64,000 nt of DNA from CBDCDJ01 sp965215355 (GCA_965215355.1 CBDCDJ010000007.1:434001-498000); one strand, 5' to 3'. Numbered from the stretch's first letter, positions 8,580 to 17,876 are shown. Made by a program: numbers and translations. The notes: generated by a model not told the origin, from the letters alone.

Positions 8580-8658
8580 CGACAGCCGTCTCACGAGTAC
8601 AACGTCTCAAAAGGCGTTCGGGGCAGCCTCGAGCCTGAATATGTGATGAAGATTTTGT

Positions 8659-8688
8659 TTGACGCTGTTCACATGAAAATGATACATT
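8659..8688 (+). promoter_or_regulatory. Promoter of peptide ABC transporter operon
   Basis: TTGACG (8659-8664), 18 bp, TACATT (8683-8688). It would give a leader of about 160 nt containing the small hairpins GGTGttcggCACC and GCTCTttgAGAGC. No other feature is seen in the 8519-8855 gap besides this and the terminator. Confidence 0.55.
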
Positions 8689-8855
8689 TCTCTCAAGTGG
8701 GTAAACGCAAACAACCCACACCTCGGAGGTAGCTCTTAGGTGTTCGGCACCGTAACTCGAGGGCCGAAATACCAACGCTTAAGCGCCACTCCCGACGTCA
8801 CCGCTCTTAAAGACAAGCTCTTTGAGAGCCCACACGCATACCTTTAGGAGGTAGC

Positions 8856-10649
8856 ATGAAAAAACTTTTTCTAGGCGTGGCTGCGTTGGCCTTATTTGCC
8901 TTTGGTCTAGCGCAAGACATGGAGACGATTGCCAACCCCTTCGTCTACCCGGCGGAGTGGTCGGCCGACGCGGGTGCGGCGGATTACGGCGGCACTTACC
9001 AGAGCTACAGCATCAGCGACTTTGAGTCTTTCAACCCCTTTATTGTGGCGTCTTCACCCGACCTGCCGAACAACGGTATGGCGAGCGGCGTCGGCCTCGT
9101 GCGGCGCGACCCCTACAGCCTGAGCGACTGGATTCCGTGGATGGCCGAAAGCTACGAGTTCAACGAGGACAATACCGTCCTCACCTTCAACATTCGTGAA
9201 GGAATGACCTTCAGCGACGGCGAACCCATCACCGCCGACGACTGGGTAACAACCTTCCGCATCCACACCGACCCCGATGTCGGCTCGAACAGCTACAGCT
9301 CCTTCTTTATTGACGACGAGCCCGTTACGGTCGAGAAGGTCGACGACTATACCCTGACTATCACCTACCCGCAACCCGACGTGGGGGCACTCAGCATCGC
9401 TTCTTACACCCCCTGGCCCGACCACGTTTTCGGCCCGGTTTATGACGAGGGCGGCGCGACGGCCATCACCGAAATGTGGACGCTGAGCGACGACCCCACC
9501 AGCTTCGTTTCGCCCGGCCCCTTCATGGCACAAAACTACGTGCCCGGCGAGCGCGCCACCTTCGTGCGCAATCCTAACTTCGGCATCTGGAACGTCGACG
9601 CCGAGGGCAACCAACTGCCTTACCTCGACGGCCTTACCGTGACCCTCGTGCCCGACCTCAACGCTGCACTCGCTTCGTACCTGGCAGGCAACCTCGATAG
9701 CGGTCCGGCCACCACCGTCGACCAGATCCAGCAAATCCAGTCGGCCATCGACGGCGGCCAACTCGACGCCACCCTGCTCCCCAACCAGAGCGGCCAAGCC
9801 AGTTCACAGTGGATCATCTTTAACTGGAACCGCGGCGACGACCCCTTTAAGCAAGAGTTGTTCCGCAACCAGTACTTCCGCCAGGCCATGAGCCACTTAG
9901 CTGACCGCGACGCGATGGTGCGACTTGTCTACGGTGGTCTCGGCGCGCCGATTTACACCGGCGTTTACCCGGTGCTGTCGGACTGGCTCAACCCCGATGT
10001 GCCTACCTACCCCTACGACCCCGAGGCCGCCCTGCAACTGCTCCAGGACATCGGGTTTACCGAGCGCGACAGCGACGGCACCCTGGTGAACGCCGAGGGC
10101 CAACGCCTCGAGTTCAACCTGGTGACCAACGCGGGCAACAACCAGCGCGAGCAACTCGCGCAAATCTTCGCTGACACCGCCGCCGAAATCGGCGTGGAGG
10201 TAAACTTCCAGCCTATAGCCTTCGAGGTGCTCGTCGACCAACTCACCGCCCCTGGCGAGGAACGCGGCTTCGACGCCATCCTGCTCGGCCTGACCGGCGG
10301 CGACATCGACTGGCCCTTCGGCGTCAACGTGATTCCCTGCGGTACCAACCTGCACGCCTTCAATTACCCTGCGGAGGACGGCGAGTGCTTGGATCCTAAA
10401 GAGATTATTGCTGAACGCCTTTACTTTGACGGACGGCGAGAACTCGACCTCGACGCCCGCCGCCAGCTCGGCTATCAACTTCAGGACGCCTGGGCTGAGA
10501 TGCAGGGCTTCGTCTACCTGGCCGGCCCCACCTACAACCCCACCTGGAACAACCGCGTGGCCGGCAACTATCCGACGGACATTCTTAACTCGCTTCTTTC
10601 AGACGCCCTTTTCGGAGGACGCAACCCGGCGCTCACCTTTATTCGCTAA
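8856..10649 (+). CDS. ABC transporter substrate-binding protein, family 5 (DppA/OppA-like)
   Basis: 597 aa. The signal peptide runs over about residues 1-20 (KKLFLGVAALALFAFGLA-QD) with no lipobox Cys, so it is probably free or otherwise anchored. The SBP_bac_5 fold shows GMTFSDGEPITADDWVTTFRI near residue 110, LDGLTVTLVPDLNAALASYLAGNLD, and FRQAMSHLADRDAMVRLVYGG. AGGAGGT lies 5 nt ahead of ATG. It heads an operon with two permeases and two ATPases, so it delivers peptides or similar solutes to that importer. Ligand not predictable by eye. Confidence 0.93.
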   Translation: MKKLFLGVAALALFAFGLAQDMETIANPFVYPAEWSADAGAADYGGTYQSYSISDFESFNPFIVASSPDLPNNGMASGVGLVRRDPYSLSDWIPWMAESYEFNEDNTVLTFNIREGMTFSDGEPITADDWVTTFRIHTDPDVGSNSYSSFFIDDEPVTVEKVDDYTLTITYPQPDVGALSIASYTPWPDHVFGPVYDEGGATAITEMWTLSDDPTSFVSPGPFMAQNYVPGERATFVRNPNFGIWNVDAEGNQLPYLDGLTVTLVPDLNAALASYLAGNLDSGPATTVDQIQQIQSAIDGGQLDATLLPNQSGQASSQWIIFNWNRGDDPFKQELFRNQYFRQAMSHLADRDAMVRLVYGGLGAPIYTGVYPVLSDWLNPDVPTYPYDPEAALQLLQDIGFTERDSDGTLVNAEGQRLEFNLVTNAGNNQREQLAQIFADTAAEIGVEVNFQPIAFEVLVDQLTAPGEERGFDAILLGLTGGDIDWPFGVNVIPCGTNLHAFNYPAEDGECLDPKEIIAERLYFDGRRELDLDARRQLGYQLQDAWAEMQGFVYLAGPTYNPTWNNRVAGNYPTDILNSLLSDALFGGRNPALTFIR

Positions 10650-10663
10650 AGTGGAACGCTTAT

Positions 10664-10700
10664 AGCGAAGGGCTCGAGTTCGACTCGAGCCCTTCGCTTT
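10664..10700 (+). terminator. Strong hairpin/terminator between SBP and permease genes
   Basis: Perfect 16-bp arms (10664-10679 and 10683-10698) with a 3-nt loop, followed by TTTT. It probably attenuates read-through so that the binding protein is made in excess over the membrane parts. Confidence 0.85.
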
Positions 10701-10726
10701 TTGGTGCGAACCTCACTCGTTTGCTA

Positions 10727-10732
10727 TATACT
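10727..10732 (+). promoter_or_regulatory. -10 box upstream of first permease gene
   Basis: TATACT inside TATATACT, 43 nt before the permease ATG at 10776, just after the terminator. This suggests the permease genes also have their own promoter. Confidence 0.5.
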
Positions 10733-10775
10733 GTTTTATGTTTATCAAAGTACGGCTTGCCGGGGAGACGAGGTT

Positions 10776-11753
10776 ATGACGGCGTTTATCATCCGCAGGT
10801 TTTTCAGTGCCATCCCAACCCTGTTGGGGGCCAGCATCCTAATCTTTTTTATAACCCAAGCTGCGCCGGGCGACTTCTTGAGCGGCGCTCGAGCCCTTTC
10901 CGTACAGCCCGAAACGCTCGCCAACCTGCGCCGCGTCTTCGGTCTCGACGAGCCTTTTTACGTACAGTACTTTTACTGGATGCGCAACCTTTTACAGGGC
11001 GACTTCGGTTTATCGTTCACCTACCGTGCCCCAGTTTTGGACATCATCATGCCGCGCATTTTGAACTCGCTCTACCTGGTGCTGCTCTCGACCGTTTTTC
11101 TCTACTTCATCGCCGTCCCGGTGGGCATCTACGGCGCGGTCAATCAGTACAGTTGGGGTGACAAAATCACCAGCATCCTCAGTTACATCTTTCTCGGCAC
11201 GCCCAGCTTTTTCTTCGCGCTCATCGCGCTCTACATTATCCTGCAAGTCAACTTCGCGACCGGCTGGGGCATCCCCTTGACCGGCATGACCTCGCCCGAC
11301 CACGCGAGCCTGAGCTTTTGGGGCAAAACGCTCGACATCGCCTCGCACATCGCCATACCGGCGCTCATCGTGGTGTTAGGGGACATCGCGGGCTTGAGCC
11401 GCTACATGCGCGGGCAAATGCTCGAGTACCTGGGCGCGGACTACATTCGTACCGCTCGGTCTAAGGGAGTGAGCGAATTTTTGGTCGTCTATAAACACAC
11501 GCTCCGCAACGCCGTCATTCCCTTTGTCGCCACCATCGGTGGACTGCTGCCGGCACTTTTTACCGGGGCAGGCTTCGTCGAGGTGGTGTTCGCCTACCCC
11601 GGTATCACGCCGATGTTTTTAAGTGCCATCGCGCAGCAAGACATATTCATCATCGCGGGCTTCAGCATCATCGCCGCGGTGCTCCTCATCATCGGCAACT
11701 TGCTCGGCGACGTCCTGCTCGCCGTCGTCGACCCTAGGATTCAGTACTCCTGA
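10776..11753 (+). CDS. dppB: Peptide ABC transporter permease (DppB/OppB-like)
   Basis: 325 aa, six predicted TM helices. MTAFIIRRFFSAIPTLLGASILIFF is the classic DppB start, which fixes the start at 10776 rather than the upstream ATG at 10738; a GAGG ribosome site supports it. The EAA loop contains YIRTARSKGVSEFLVVYKHTLRNAVIP, the contact for the ATPases. Its stop overlaps the next start (TGATG). Confidence 0.94.
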   Translation: MTAFIIRRFFSAIPTLLGASILIFFITQAAPGDFLSGARALSVQPETLANLRRVFGLDEPFYVQYFYWMRNLLQGDFGLSFTYRAPVLDIIMPRILNSLYLVLLSTVFLYFIAVPVGIYGAVNQYSWGDKITSILSYIFLGTPSFFFALIALYIILQVNFATGWGIPLTGMTSPDHASLSFWGKTLDIASHIAIPALIVVLGDIAGLSRYMRGQMLEYLGADYIRTARSKGVSEFLVVYKHTLRNAVIPFVATIGGLLPALFTGAGFVEVVFAYPGITPMFLSAIAQQDIFIIAGFSIIAAVLLIIGNLLGDVLLAVVDPRIQYS

Positions 11754-12904
11754 TGGACAACACTGTAGACGATACCAAAAGAGGCAACGAGGCCCAGTCG
11801 GAACGCCAGCAGTACGGCACCTCACAGGGCCAAATCGCCTGGCAGCAGTTTCGCAGGCACCGGCTAGCGCTCGTCGGGGCCGTGATTCTCATTTTTCTTT
11901 TTCTGATGGCGATTTTCGGGCCGTTCATCGCGCCTTACGGCCTCAACTTTTACAGCCGCAGCCAAATCACCCGTTTCCAACCGCCGACGCCGATTCAGTT
12001 CCGCGACCCCGAGACCGGAAGCTTTGTGCGGCCTTTCGTTTACGAGTACAGCGAAGAACTCGACATGACGACGTTTCGCTCGACCTTTATGGCGAATACC
12101 GACGTGCGCTATCCGGTTCGTTTTTTCGTCGAGGGTGCGCCTTACAAGATTCTGGGTTTTATTCCCGGCAACCTGCACCTTTTCGGCGTCGAATCGCCGG
12201 GGCGCATTTTTCTGATGGGCGCGGACAACCTGGGCCGTGACCTGTTCAGCCGAATTATGTACGCCTCGGCGATTTCGCTGACCATCGGCTTTGGGGCGAC
12301 GGCCATCAGTTTCGTCATCGCCATCGTCTTGGGTGGGCTGGCGGGCTACTTCGGGGGTTGGGTCGACGAACTCGTGATGCGACTGGTCGAGGTGATTTCG
12401 GCCATCCCCGCCCTTTTCCTGTTGCTGTCGTTGCGCGCGGTGTTTCCCATCGACATGAACCCGGTGCTGGTTCTGTACGTGGTGCTGGGCATCCTGGCCT
12501 TTATCGGCTGGGGGGGCTTGGCTCGAGTGGTGCGCGGCCAGATGCTCACGACCAGGGAACTAGACTACGTCCAAGCCGCCAAGTCGCTCGGCTCGGGCAC
12601 GGGGCGGGTCATCTTCAAGCACATGATTCCTTCGATTTACAGCTACCTCATTGTAGCCCTGAGCATCAGCGTGCCGTCCTATATTTTGGCCGAGTCGGGG
12701 CTCAGCTTTTTGGGTTTGGGCGTTTCTGAACCGTTCGCCAGTTGGGGCTCGCTCCTCTCGCAAGCCCAAGAAGGCGGCTTCGCCTCGATCACCCAGCGAC
12801 CCTGGGTGCTTATTCCGGGTTTCTTCATCATCATCACCATCACCAGTTTTCAGTTTATGGGCGACGGCCTGCGCGACGCTTTCGACCCCCGCAAGCGCCA
12901 ATAG
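11753..12904 (+). CDS. dppC: Peptide ABC transporter permease (DppC/OppC-like)
   Basis: 383 aa. N-terminal OppC_N-type segment with the first TM near residues 38-62, a large periplasmic insert (about residues 65-155, including PFVYEYSEELDMTTFRSTF), then five TM helices. The EAA loop is LDYVQAAKSLGSGTGRVIFKHMIPS. It is longer than typical DppC (about 300 aa) because of the insert. Overlaps dppB by 1 nt and pairs with it as heterodimeric channel. Confidence 0.93.
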   Translation: MDNTVDDTKRGNEAQSERQQYGTSQGQIAWQQFRRHRLALVGAVILIFLFLMAIFGPFIAPYGLNFYSRSQITRFQPPTPIQFRDPETGSFVRPFVYEYSEELDMTTFRSTFMANTDVRYPVRFFVEGAPYKILGFIPGNLHLFGVESPGRIFLMGADNLGRDLFSRIMYASAISLTIGFGATAISFVIAIVLGGLAGYFGGWVDELVMRLVEVISAIPALFLLLSLRAVFPIDMNPVLVLYVVLGILAFIGWGGLARVVRGQMLTTRELDYVQAAKSLGSGTGRVIFKHMIPSIYSYLIVALSISVPSYILAESGLSFLGLGVSEPFASWGSLLSQAQEGGFASITQRPWVLIPGFFIIITITSFQFMGDGLRDAFDPRKRQ

Positions 12905-12929
12905 GTCGCACGACAAAAGGTGTTTAAGG

Positions 12930-12935
12930 TACACT
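12930..12935 (+). promoter_or_regulatory. Possible internal -10 box before dppD
   Basis: TACACT, 30 nt before the dppD ATG in the 61-bp gap. No clear -35. Confidence 0.35.
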
Positions 12936-12965
12936 GTTCCTAACTAAGATTAAGGAGCGCCCCCT

Positions 12966-13979
12966 ATGGCTAAGGCCGAGCGGCTGTTAACCGTCAACAA
13001 CCTGCAAACCTACTTCGACACCGACGAGGGCACGGTCAAGGCCGTCGACGGCGTCACCTTTCACCTCGACAAAGGCGAAACCCTGGCCGTCGTCGGCGAG
13101 TCCGGCTCGGGCAAGTCGGTGACGAGTTTATCGGTCATGCGGCTCATCGCCACGCCGCCGGGCCGCATCGCGGGCGGCGAAATCATCTTCAACGGCCAAA
13201 ACCTGCTCACCAAGAGCGAGCGCGAGATGCGCAAAATCCGCGGCAACGACATCTCGATGATTTTCCAGGAGCCGATGACGAGCCTCAACCCGGTCTACAC
13301 CGTGGGCGACCAGATCGCCGAGGCCATCGTGCTGCACCAGGGCAAAAGCTACAAGCAAGCCATGAAGATGTCGGCGGAAATGCTGGAACTCGTCGGCATT
13401 CCCGAACCCGAAAAGCGCGTCAAAAACTACCCGCACCAGATGTCGGGCGGGATGCGGCAGCGGGTGATGATTGCGATGGCTTTGAGTTGCGGGCCGCAGC
13501 TGTTGATTGCCGACGAGCCGACGACCGCGCTCGACGTGACCATTCAAGCGCAGATTCTGGACCTGATGCGCAAACTCCAAAAAGAAATCGGCATGTCGAT
13601 TTTGTTTATCACCCACGACTTGGGCGTGGTCGCCGAAATCGCCGACCGCGTGGTGGTGATGTACGCGGGCAAGGCGGTCGAAGAAGCGCAGTCGCGCGCG
13701 ATTTTCGCCGACCCGCTCATGCCCTACACGATGGGCCTGTTAAACTCGATTCCGCGCGTCGACAAAGCCGCCGAGCACCAGGAGCGCTTAGAAGCCATCC
13801 CCGGCAACGTGCCCAACCCGCTCTACTTGCCCGAAGGCTGCGACTTTCACCCCAGGTGCCGCTTTATGATCGAAGAGTGCAAGGCGGGGGTGCCGCCCCT
13901 GATAGACTCGGGCGGCGGCCACACGGTGCGCTGCATCCGCTGGGACGAGATTGCCGCAGAGCGGAAGGCGGTGGCTTAA
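12966..13979 (+). CDS. dppD: Peptide ABC transporter ATP-binding protein (DppD-like)
   Basis: 337 aa. Walker A GESGSGKS, Q-loop IFQEPMTSLNPV, signature MSGGMRQRVMIAMAL, Walker B LLIADEPTTALDVT, H-loop ITHDLGVV. The C-terminal oligopeptide-transporter domain keeps CDFHPRCRFMIEEC, whose cysteines can hold an Fe-S cluster in relatives. TAAGGAG sits 8 nt before ATG. Confidence 0.95.
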   Translation: MAKAERLLTVNNLQTYFDTDEGTVKAVDGVTFHLDKGETLAVVGESGSGKSVTSLSVMRLIATPPGRIAGGEIIFNGQNLLTKSEREMRKIRGNDISMIFQEPMTSLNPVYTVGDQIAEAIVLHQGKSYKQAMKMSAEMLELVGIPEPEKRVKNYPHQMSGGMRQRVMIAMALSCGPQLLIADEPTTALDVTIQAQILDLMRKLQKEIGMSILFITHDLGVVAEIADRVVVMYAGKAVEEAQSRAIFADPLMPYTMGLLNSIPRVDKAAEHQERLEAIPGNVPNPLYLPEGCDFHPRCRFMIEECKAGVPPLIDSGGGHTVRCIRWDEIAAERKAVA

Positions 13980-13980
13980 A

Positions 13981-15000
13981 ATGGCTGACGTACAGGTGGA
14001 GCCGCGAACCAAAACGCAGATGACGACCGATAAGGGCGAATACTTGCTCGAGGTCCGCAACCTGCGCAAGTACTTCCCCATCCGCGGCGGCGTGTTGTCG
14101 CGCGTCGTCGCCAACGTCAAAGCGGTCGAGGAGGTCTCGTTCACCGTCAAGCCGGGCGAGGTCGTGGGACTGGTCGGCGAGTCAGGCTCGGGCAAGACGA
14201 CGGCCGGGCGCAGCATCCTGCGGCTTATCGAGCCGACCGGCGGCGAAGTGATTTTCAACGGAACCGACGTGACCAAACTTTCCAAATCGCAGATGCGCGA
14301 GTACCGCAAAGAAATGCAAATCATCTTTCAAGACCCGTTCGCTTCGCTCAACCCGCGCATGACCGTCGGGGACATCATCGGCGAGGCGTTTACGATTCAC
14401 AACTTAGCGCGCGGGCGTGAAAAAGAGGAGCGGGTGGCGAGTCTGCTCGAGAAAGTCGGTTTGTCGCCGTCCCACATGCGCCGCTACCCGCACGAGTTCT
14501 CGGGCGGCCAGCGGCAACGCATCGGCATCGCGCGGGCGCTCGCGGTAGACCCGCAGTTCATCGTCGCCGACGAGCCCGTCTCGGCGCTCGACGTGTCGAT
14601 TCAGGCGCAGGTCGTCAACTTGCTCCAGGACCTCAAAGAAGAACTCGGGCTCACCCTGCTGTTTATCGCGCACGACTTGTCGGTCGTCGAGTACATTTCG
14701 GACAAGGTCGTGGTGATGTACCTGGGCCGCGTGATGGAAATCGCCCCGGCCCACGAACTCTACGCCAACCCCGTTCACCCCTACACCGAAGCGCTGCTCT
14801 CGGCGGTACCGATTCCCGACCCCACGGTCGAGCGCAAGCGCGTGATTCTCCAGGGCGACATCCCCAGCCCCATCAACCCACCTTCGGGCTGCGTGTTCCG
14901 CACCCGTTGCCCACTCGCCGTCGAAGAATGCGCCAAGGTCGTGCCGCCCCTGGAAGAGGTGTCGCCGGGGCACTTCAAAGCGTGTATCAGGCGTCCTTAG
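13981..15000 (+). CDS. dppF: Peptide ABC transporter ATP-binding protein (DppF-like)
   Basis: 339 aa from ATG 13981, two bases after the dppD stop. An in-frame GTG-less extension upstream inside dppD is not needed. Walker A GESGSGKT, Q-loop IFQDPFASLNPRM, signature FSGGQRQRIGIARAL, Walker B FIVADEPVSALDVS, H-loop IAHDLSVV, C-terminal CVFRTRCPLAVEEC. Partner ATPase of dppD. Confidence 0.95.
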   Translation: MADVQVEPRTKTQMTTDKGEYLLEVRNLRKYFPIRGGVLSRVVANVKAVEEVSFTVKPGEVVGLVGESGSGKTTAGRSILRLIEPTGGEVIFNGTDVTKLSKSQMREYRKEMQIIFQDPFASLNPRMTVGDIIGEAFTIHNLARGREKEERVASLLEKVGLSPSHMRRYPHEFSGGQRQRIGIARALAVDPQFIVADEPVSALDVSIQAQVVNLLQDLKEELGLTLLFIAHDLSVVEYISDKVVVMYLGRVMEIAPAHELYANPVHPYTEALLSAVPIPDPTVERKRVILQGDIPSPINPPSGCVFRTRCPLAVEECAKVVPPLEEVSPGHFKACIRRP

Positions 15001-15023
15001 CGTTTTGTTGTCGCACTTTTGAC

Positions 15024-15150
15024 AGACCCCCCGGTTAGCGTTGCGCTCAACCGTCCCCCTAAAAAGGGAAGCTTTTGCTCCTGATGCAGTCGGTGACCCT
15101 TCCCCCTTTAAGGGGGAACCGAACAAGCGAAGCGCCGTTCAAGGGGGTCT
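15024..15150. repeat. Palindromic intergenic element (imperfect, 127 bp)
   Basis: Outer ends AGACCCCC (15024) and GGGGGTCT (to 15150) are inverted. Inside, ggttagcg-caaccgtcccccta and its mirror gaaccgaac-cgccgtt pair imperfectly, with an inner CCCCCTTTAAGGGGG palindrome. It looks like a non-coding mobile palindromic unit of the kind scattered in many genomes. It fills the dppF-surE gap. Confidence 0.65.
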
Positions 15151-15164
15151 ACCATCCAAGTGGG

Positions 15165-15170
15165 TATACT
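15165..15170 (+). promoter_or_regulatory. -10 box of surE, leaderless layout
   Basis: TATACT, 7 nt (TACCCCT), then GTG 15178. Confidence 0.6.
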
Positions 15171-15177
15171 TACCCCT

Positions 15178-15951
15178 GTGAAAGTTCTCGTTTCCAACGA
15201 CGACGGCATCTTTTCGCCCGGTCTCCACGCGCTGGCCCTGGCCTTGAGCGAGGTGGCCGACTCGGTGTTGGTCGTCGCGCCGGACGTGGAGCAGAGCGCG
15301 TCGGGCCACGCCATCACGGTGCGCCGCCCGCTGCGCTACACGCCGACCAAGCTCGAGCTGCCCGACAACGTCACCGCCTTTCGCGTGGACGGCACCCCGG
15401 CCGACTGTGTCGTTTTAGGGGTTCACAACGGGGGCCGCCCGGACGTGCTCGTCTCAGGCATCAACTTGGGCTCGAACCTCGGCTACGACGTGACCCACTC
15501 GGGCACGGTGGCGGCGGCGATGGAGGGCACGACCCTCAACATCCCGTCGCTCGCTTTTTCGCTGCGCACCGGCGACGCCGAACTGGACTTTTCCCACGCC
15601 GCCGCCTTCGCCGCCCTCTTCGCGCCGCGCGTCGCGCGCGCAGGCTTGCCCGAGCGCACGCTGCTCAACGTCAACTTTCCGGTCACTAAACACAAGGGCG
15701 TGCTGCTGGCCCGGCAGTCGACACACAACTGGCAGGACACCGTCGTGGCGCGCGAAGACCCCGAGGGCGTACCCTACTACTGGGTCGCCGGCAAACCGGT
15801 CGGGTCGGAGGAGCCTGACACCGACTACACGGCGGTCGTCGGCGGTTACGCGGCCGTCACGCCGCTACACCTGGACATGACCCACGGCAGCTATTTCGAA
15901 CGGTTGGCCGACCTGTTGCCGGGCTTGGAGTCGGGGTTGGAAGTTGCTTAG
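15178..15951 (+). CDS. surE: 5'/3'-nucleotidase SurE
   Basis: 257 aa. MKVLVSNDDGIFSPG carries the metal ligands Asp8-Asp9. ASGHAIT, DGTPADCV, LVSGINLGSNLGYDVTHSGTVAAAMEG and LLNVNFP are the SurE signature blocks. Dephosphorylates nucleoside monophosphates and possibly short polyphosphate. Start at GTG 15178, where the family N-terminus begins and which follows the -10 box by 7 nt. Confidence 0.95.
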   Translation: MKVLVSNDDGIFSPGLHALALALSEVADSVLVVAPDVEQSASGHAITVRRPLRYTPTKLELPDNVTAFRVDGTPADCVVLGVHNGGRPDVLVSGINLGSNLGYDVTHSGTVAAAMEGTTLNIPSLAFSLRTGDAELDFSHAAAFAALFAPRVARAGLPERTLLNVNFPVTKHKGVLLARQSTHNWQDTVVAREDPEGVPYYWVAGKPVGSEEPDTDYTAVVGGYAAVTPLHLDMTHGSYFERLADLLPGLESGLEVA

Positions 15952-16954
15952 GCCGGAGTTGGCCGCGCTGCGTAGCGCGCTCACCCGGGCCGTCATGAAC
16001 GCTCTGCCCGAGGGCCATGAGCACCCCGACCTGAACGACTTTTACGAACTGTTGCGCGACTACCCGGCCCGGGGTGGCAAAGCGCTGCGTGGCCTGTTCA
16101 CCCTGTTGTCCGCAGAAGCGCACGGCGGACGGTGGCAGGACGCGCTTCAGGTGGCCGCCGCCCTCGAGCTGTTCCAGAGCTGGGTGCTCGTCCACGACGA
16201 CATCGAGGACGATTCGGAAGAGCGGCGCGGCGCGCCCGCGCTGCACAAGACTGTGGGGCTGCCGGTCGCGCTCAACGTGGGCGACGCGCTGCACGTTTAC
16301 ATGTGGTCACTTTTGCACGGTGTCAGCTCGAGCCTGCCCAAAGACGCCCTTCTAAACGAGTTCGTGACCATGATTCACCGCACCGCCGAGGGTCAGCACC
16401 TGGACCTGGTGTGGGTGCAACAAAACCGCTTCGACATCGCTGAGGCCGACTACTTAGAGATGGTACGGCTCAAAAGTGCGGTCTACACGGTCGTTTCGCC
16501 GCTCAGGCTGGGGGCGCTCTGCGCCGCCCAAGCGCCCGACGAACGCCTCGAGCCCTTGGGCACCGCCCTGGGCGTGGCCTTTCAAATCCGTGACGACGTG
16601 CTCAACTTGACGCCCGGCGACAGTGGCTACGGCAAAGAGTTCGCCGGCGACCTCTACGAGGCCAAACGCACGCTCGTCTTAGCCCACCTGTTCGCCCACG
16701 CCCGCCCCGACGAAGCCGAAGAAGTCAGCGCACGCCTCGGCAAACCGCGGCCGGAGCGCACGCCGGACGACGTGGCTCGAGTTCTAAAGCTCGTCGAACG
16801 CTACGGTTCTTTGCGGTACGCCCAGAGCGTCGCGGAGCAAAAGGCCGCTGCGGGCCTGGCCCTGCTCGCCGAGGTCACACCGGAGTTGGCAAACCAGGCG
16901 GCCGCCCGGGAACTGTCGGGGCTGCTCGAGACGCTCTCCAGCCGGGCAGCTTGA
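15944..16954 (+). CDS. Polyprenyl synthetase (isoprenyl diphosphate synthase)
   Basis: 336 aa from TTG 15944, overlapping the surE stop by 8 nt; ATG 15993 is an alternative. First Asp-rich motif DDIEDDSEERRG, second motif QIRDDVLNL (last Asp replaced by Asn, as also happens in some GGPP synthases), then GYGKEFAGDLYEAKRTL. Makes C15-C20 or longer trans-prenyl diphosphates for quinones or carotenoids; chain length cannot be set from this reading. Confidence 0.9.
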   Translation: MLRPELAALRSALTRAVMNALPEGHEHPDLNDFYELLRDYPARGGKALRGLFTLLSAEAHGGRWQDALQVAAALELFQSWVLVHDDIEDDSEERRGAPALHKTVGLPVALNVGDALHVYMWSLLHGVSSSLPKDALLNEFVTMIHRTAEGQHLDLVWVQQNRFDIAEADYLEMVRLKSAVYTVVSPLRLGALCAAQAPDERLEPLGTALGVAFQIRDDVLNLTPGDSGYGKEFAGDLYEAKRTLVLAHLFAHARPDEAEEVSARLGKPRPERTPDDVARVLKLVERYGSLRYAQSVAEQKAAAGLALLAEVTPELANQAAARELSGLLETLSSRAA

Positions 16955-17036
16955 ACCCGAGAGTGGGGTGGACGGCTTCCCCACTGCAGCGCCGAACGCG
17001 CGCCACGCTCCCTACCACAGCACGTCCTCCAGACGC

Positions 17037-17072
17037 TATGATGGCAAGCGACCCAACGATGGCAAACGACCC
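17037..17072 (+). promoter_or_regulatory. -10 box and 18-bp tandem repeat before comF
   Basis: TATGAT (17037-17042) overlaps two 18-bp tandem units GATGGCAAGCGACCCAAC and GATGGCAAACGACCCGTG; the second ends in the GTG start of comF. Confidence 0.5.
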
Positions 17073-17660
17073 GTGACACTGTTCTCTCTCAGCCGCTGCC
17101 CCGTTTGCCGCGTGCGGGCTTCCACGCCGCGCGGCGCTTGCAGCGCTTGTCTCGAGGACTTATTCGCGCCCGAAGTTCACGCCGGCACCCTCACCTTAGG
17201 CGTGTACGAGGGCAGGCTCGAGCGGGCCGTCCGAGCTTTCAAGTTTCAGCACGCGACCCGGCTGGCGGGCGTGTTCGGCGCGGCACTGGCCGCCGAGGTC
17301 GCGCGCCGGGGCTGGCAGGTCGACACGGTGTGCGCCGTGCCGCTACACCTGCGCCGCACCTTGCAGCGCGGCTACAACCAGTCGGCGCTCATCGCCAAAC
17401 GAGTCGCCGCCGACCGCGGCGTTCCCTACACGCCGCTGCTCACGCGCACGCGGGCCACTCGCCAGCAAGCCCGCTTGCACCGCGGCGAGCGTTTCAAAAA
17501 CGTCGAGGGCGCTTTTCAAGCCAAAAACGCCCGGGGCAAACGCGTGCTCCTCGTCGACGACGTCGTCACGAGCGGGGCGACGTCGTCGGCCTGTCGCCAA
17601 GCGCTCGAGCGCGCCGGCGCCGCCGAAGTCAGGTTGGCCGCCGTGGCACGGGCAAAGTAA
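17073..17660 (+). CDS. comF: ComF-family phosphoribosyltransferase-like protein
   Basis: 195 aa from GTG 17073. Zinc-binding start CPVCR then CSACL, followed by the PRTase fold with AVPLHLRRTLQRGYNQ and PRPP loop VLLVDDVVTSGAT. In naturally transformable bacteria ComF acts on incoming single-stranded DNA in the cytoplasm. Deinococcota include transformable species, but competence here is only inferred. An in-frame extension to 16968 has no family support. Confidence 0.9.
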   Translation: MTLFSLSRCPVCRVRASTPRGACSACLEDLFAPEVHAGTLTLGVYEGRLERAVRAFKFQHATRLAGVFGAALAAEVARRGWQVDTVCAVPLHLRRTLQRGYNQSALIAKRVAADRGVPYTPLLTRTRATRQQARLHRGERFKNVEGAFQAKNARGKRVLLVDDVVTSGATSSACRQALERAGAAEVRLAAVARAK

Positions 17661-17687
17661 ACCTCGAGACAAACGGCTTTTGACTTG

Positions 17688-17735
17688 GCCTCCCCTCGTA
17701 GGGGAGGTGGCCTTGTGAGCCGGAGGGGTTTAGAG
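17688..17735 (-). repeat. Intergenic repeat, copy 1 (minus orientation)
   Basis: Read on the minus strand: aaACCCCTCCGGCTCACAAGGCC, ACCTCCCCT, spacer, AGGGGAGGCC. It matches the element at 37421-37480 in the same order and contains a CCCCT-NNN-AGGGG palindrome. Confidence 0.7.
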
Positions 17736-17801
17736 CGGTGCCGTAGAGTTGCCTCACCCGTTCCTGGAACCGTTGAAAAAGCCGTTTTCGTTTCTCAGGT
17801 C

Positions 17802-17831
17802 TTGCTTTCCGTCCGCGTTCCCCTATATACT
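17802..17831 (+). promoter_or_regulatory. Promoter of the str/S10/spc/alpha translation operon
   Basis: TTGCTT (17802-17807), 18 bp, TATACT (17826-17831). Gives a leader of about 150 nt before rpsL. The full 17661-17987 gap holds the repeat, this promoter and the leader hairpin. Confidence 0.65.
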
Positions 17832-17843
17832 ACACAGGTTTGC

Positions 17844-17876
17844 ATCCCCCTGGCTTGCAGCGCTAAGTCTGGGGGT
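17844..17876 (+). promoter_or_regulatory. Hairpin in rpsL leader
   Basis: ATCCCCC-t-GGCTT, loop GCAGCGCT, AAGTC-t-GGGGGT. It lies just after the predicted start of transcription. No T-run follows, so a regulatory or protective structure is more likely than a terminator. Confidence 0.5.

Noticed and set aside
10738..10775. ATG 10738 as start of dppB
   Set aside because: It lies 5 nt after a -10 box but would add 12-13 residues not seen in the family. MTAFIIRRFF with a ribosome site at 10776 fits better.
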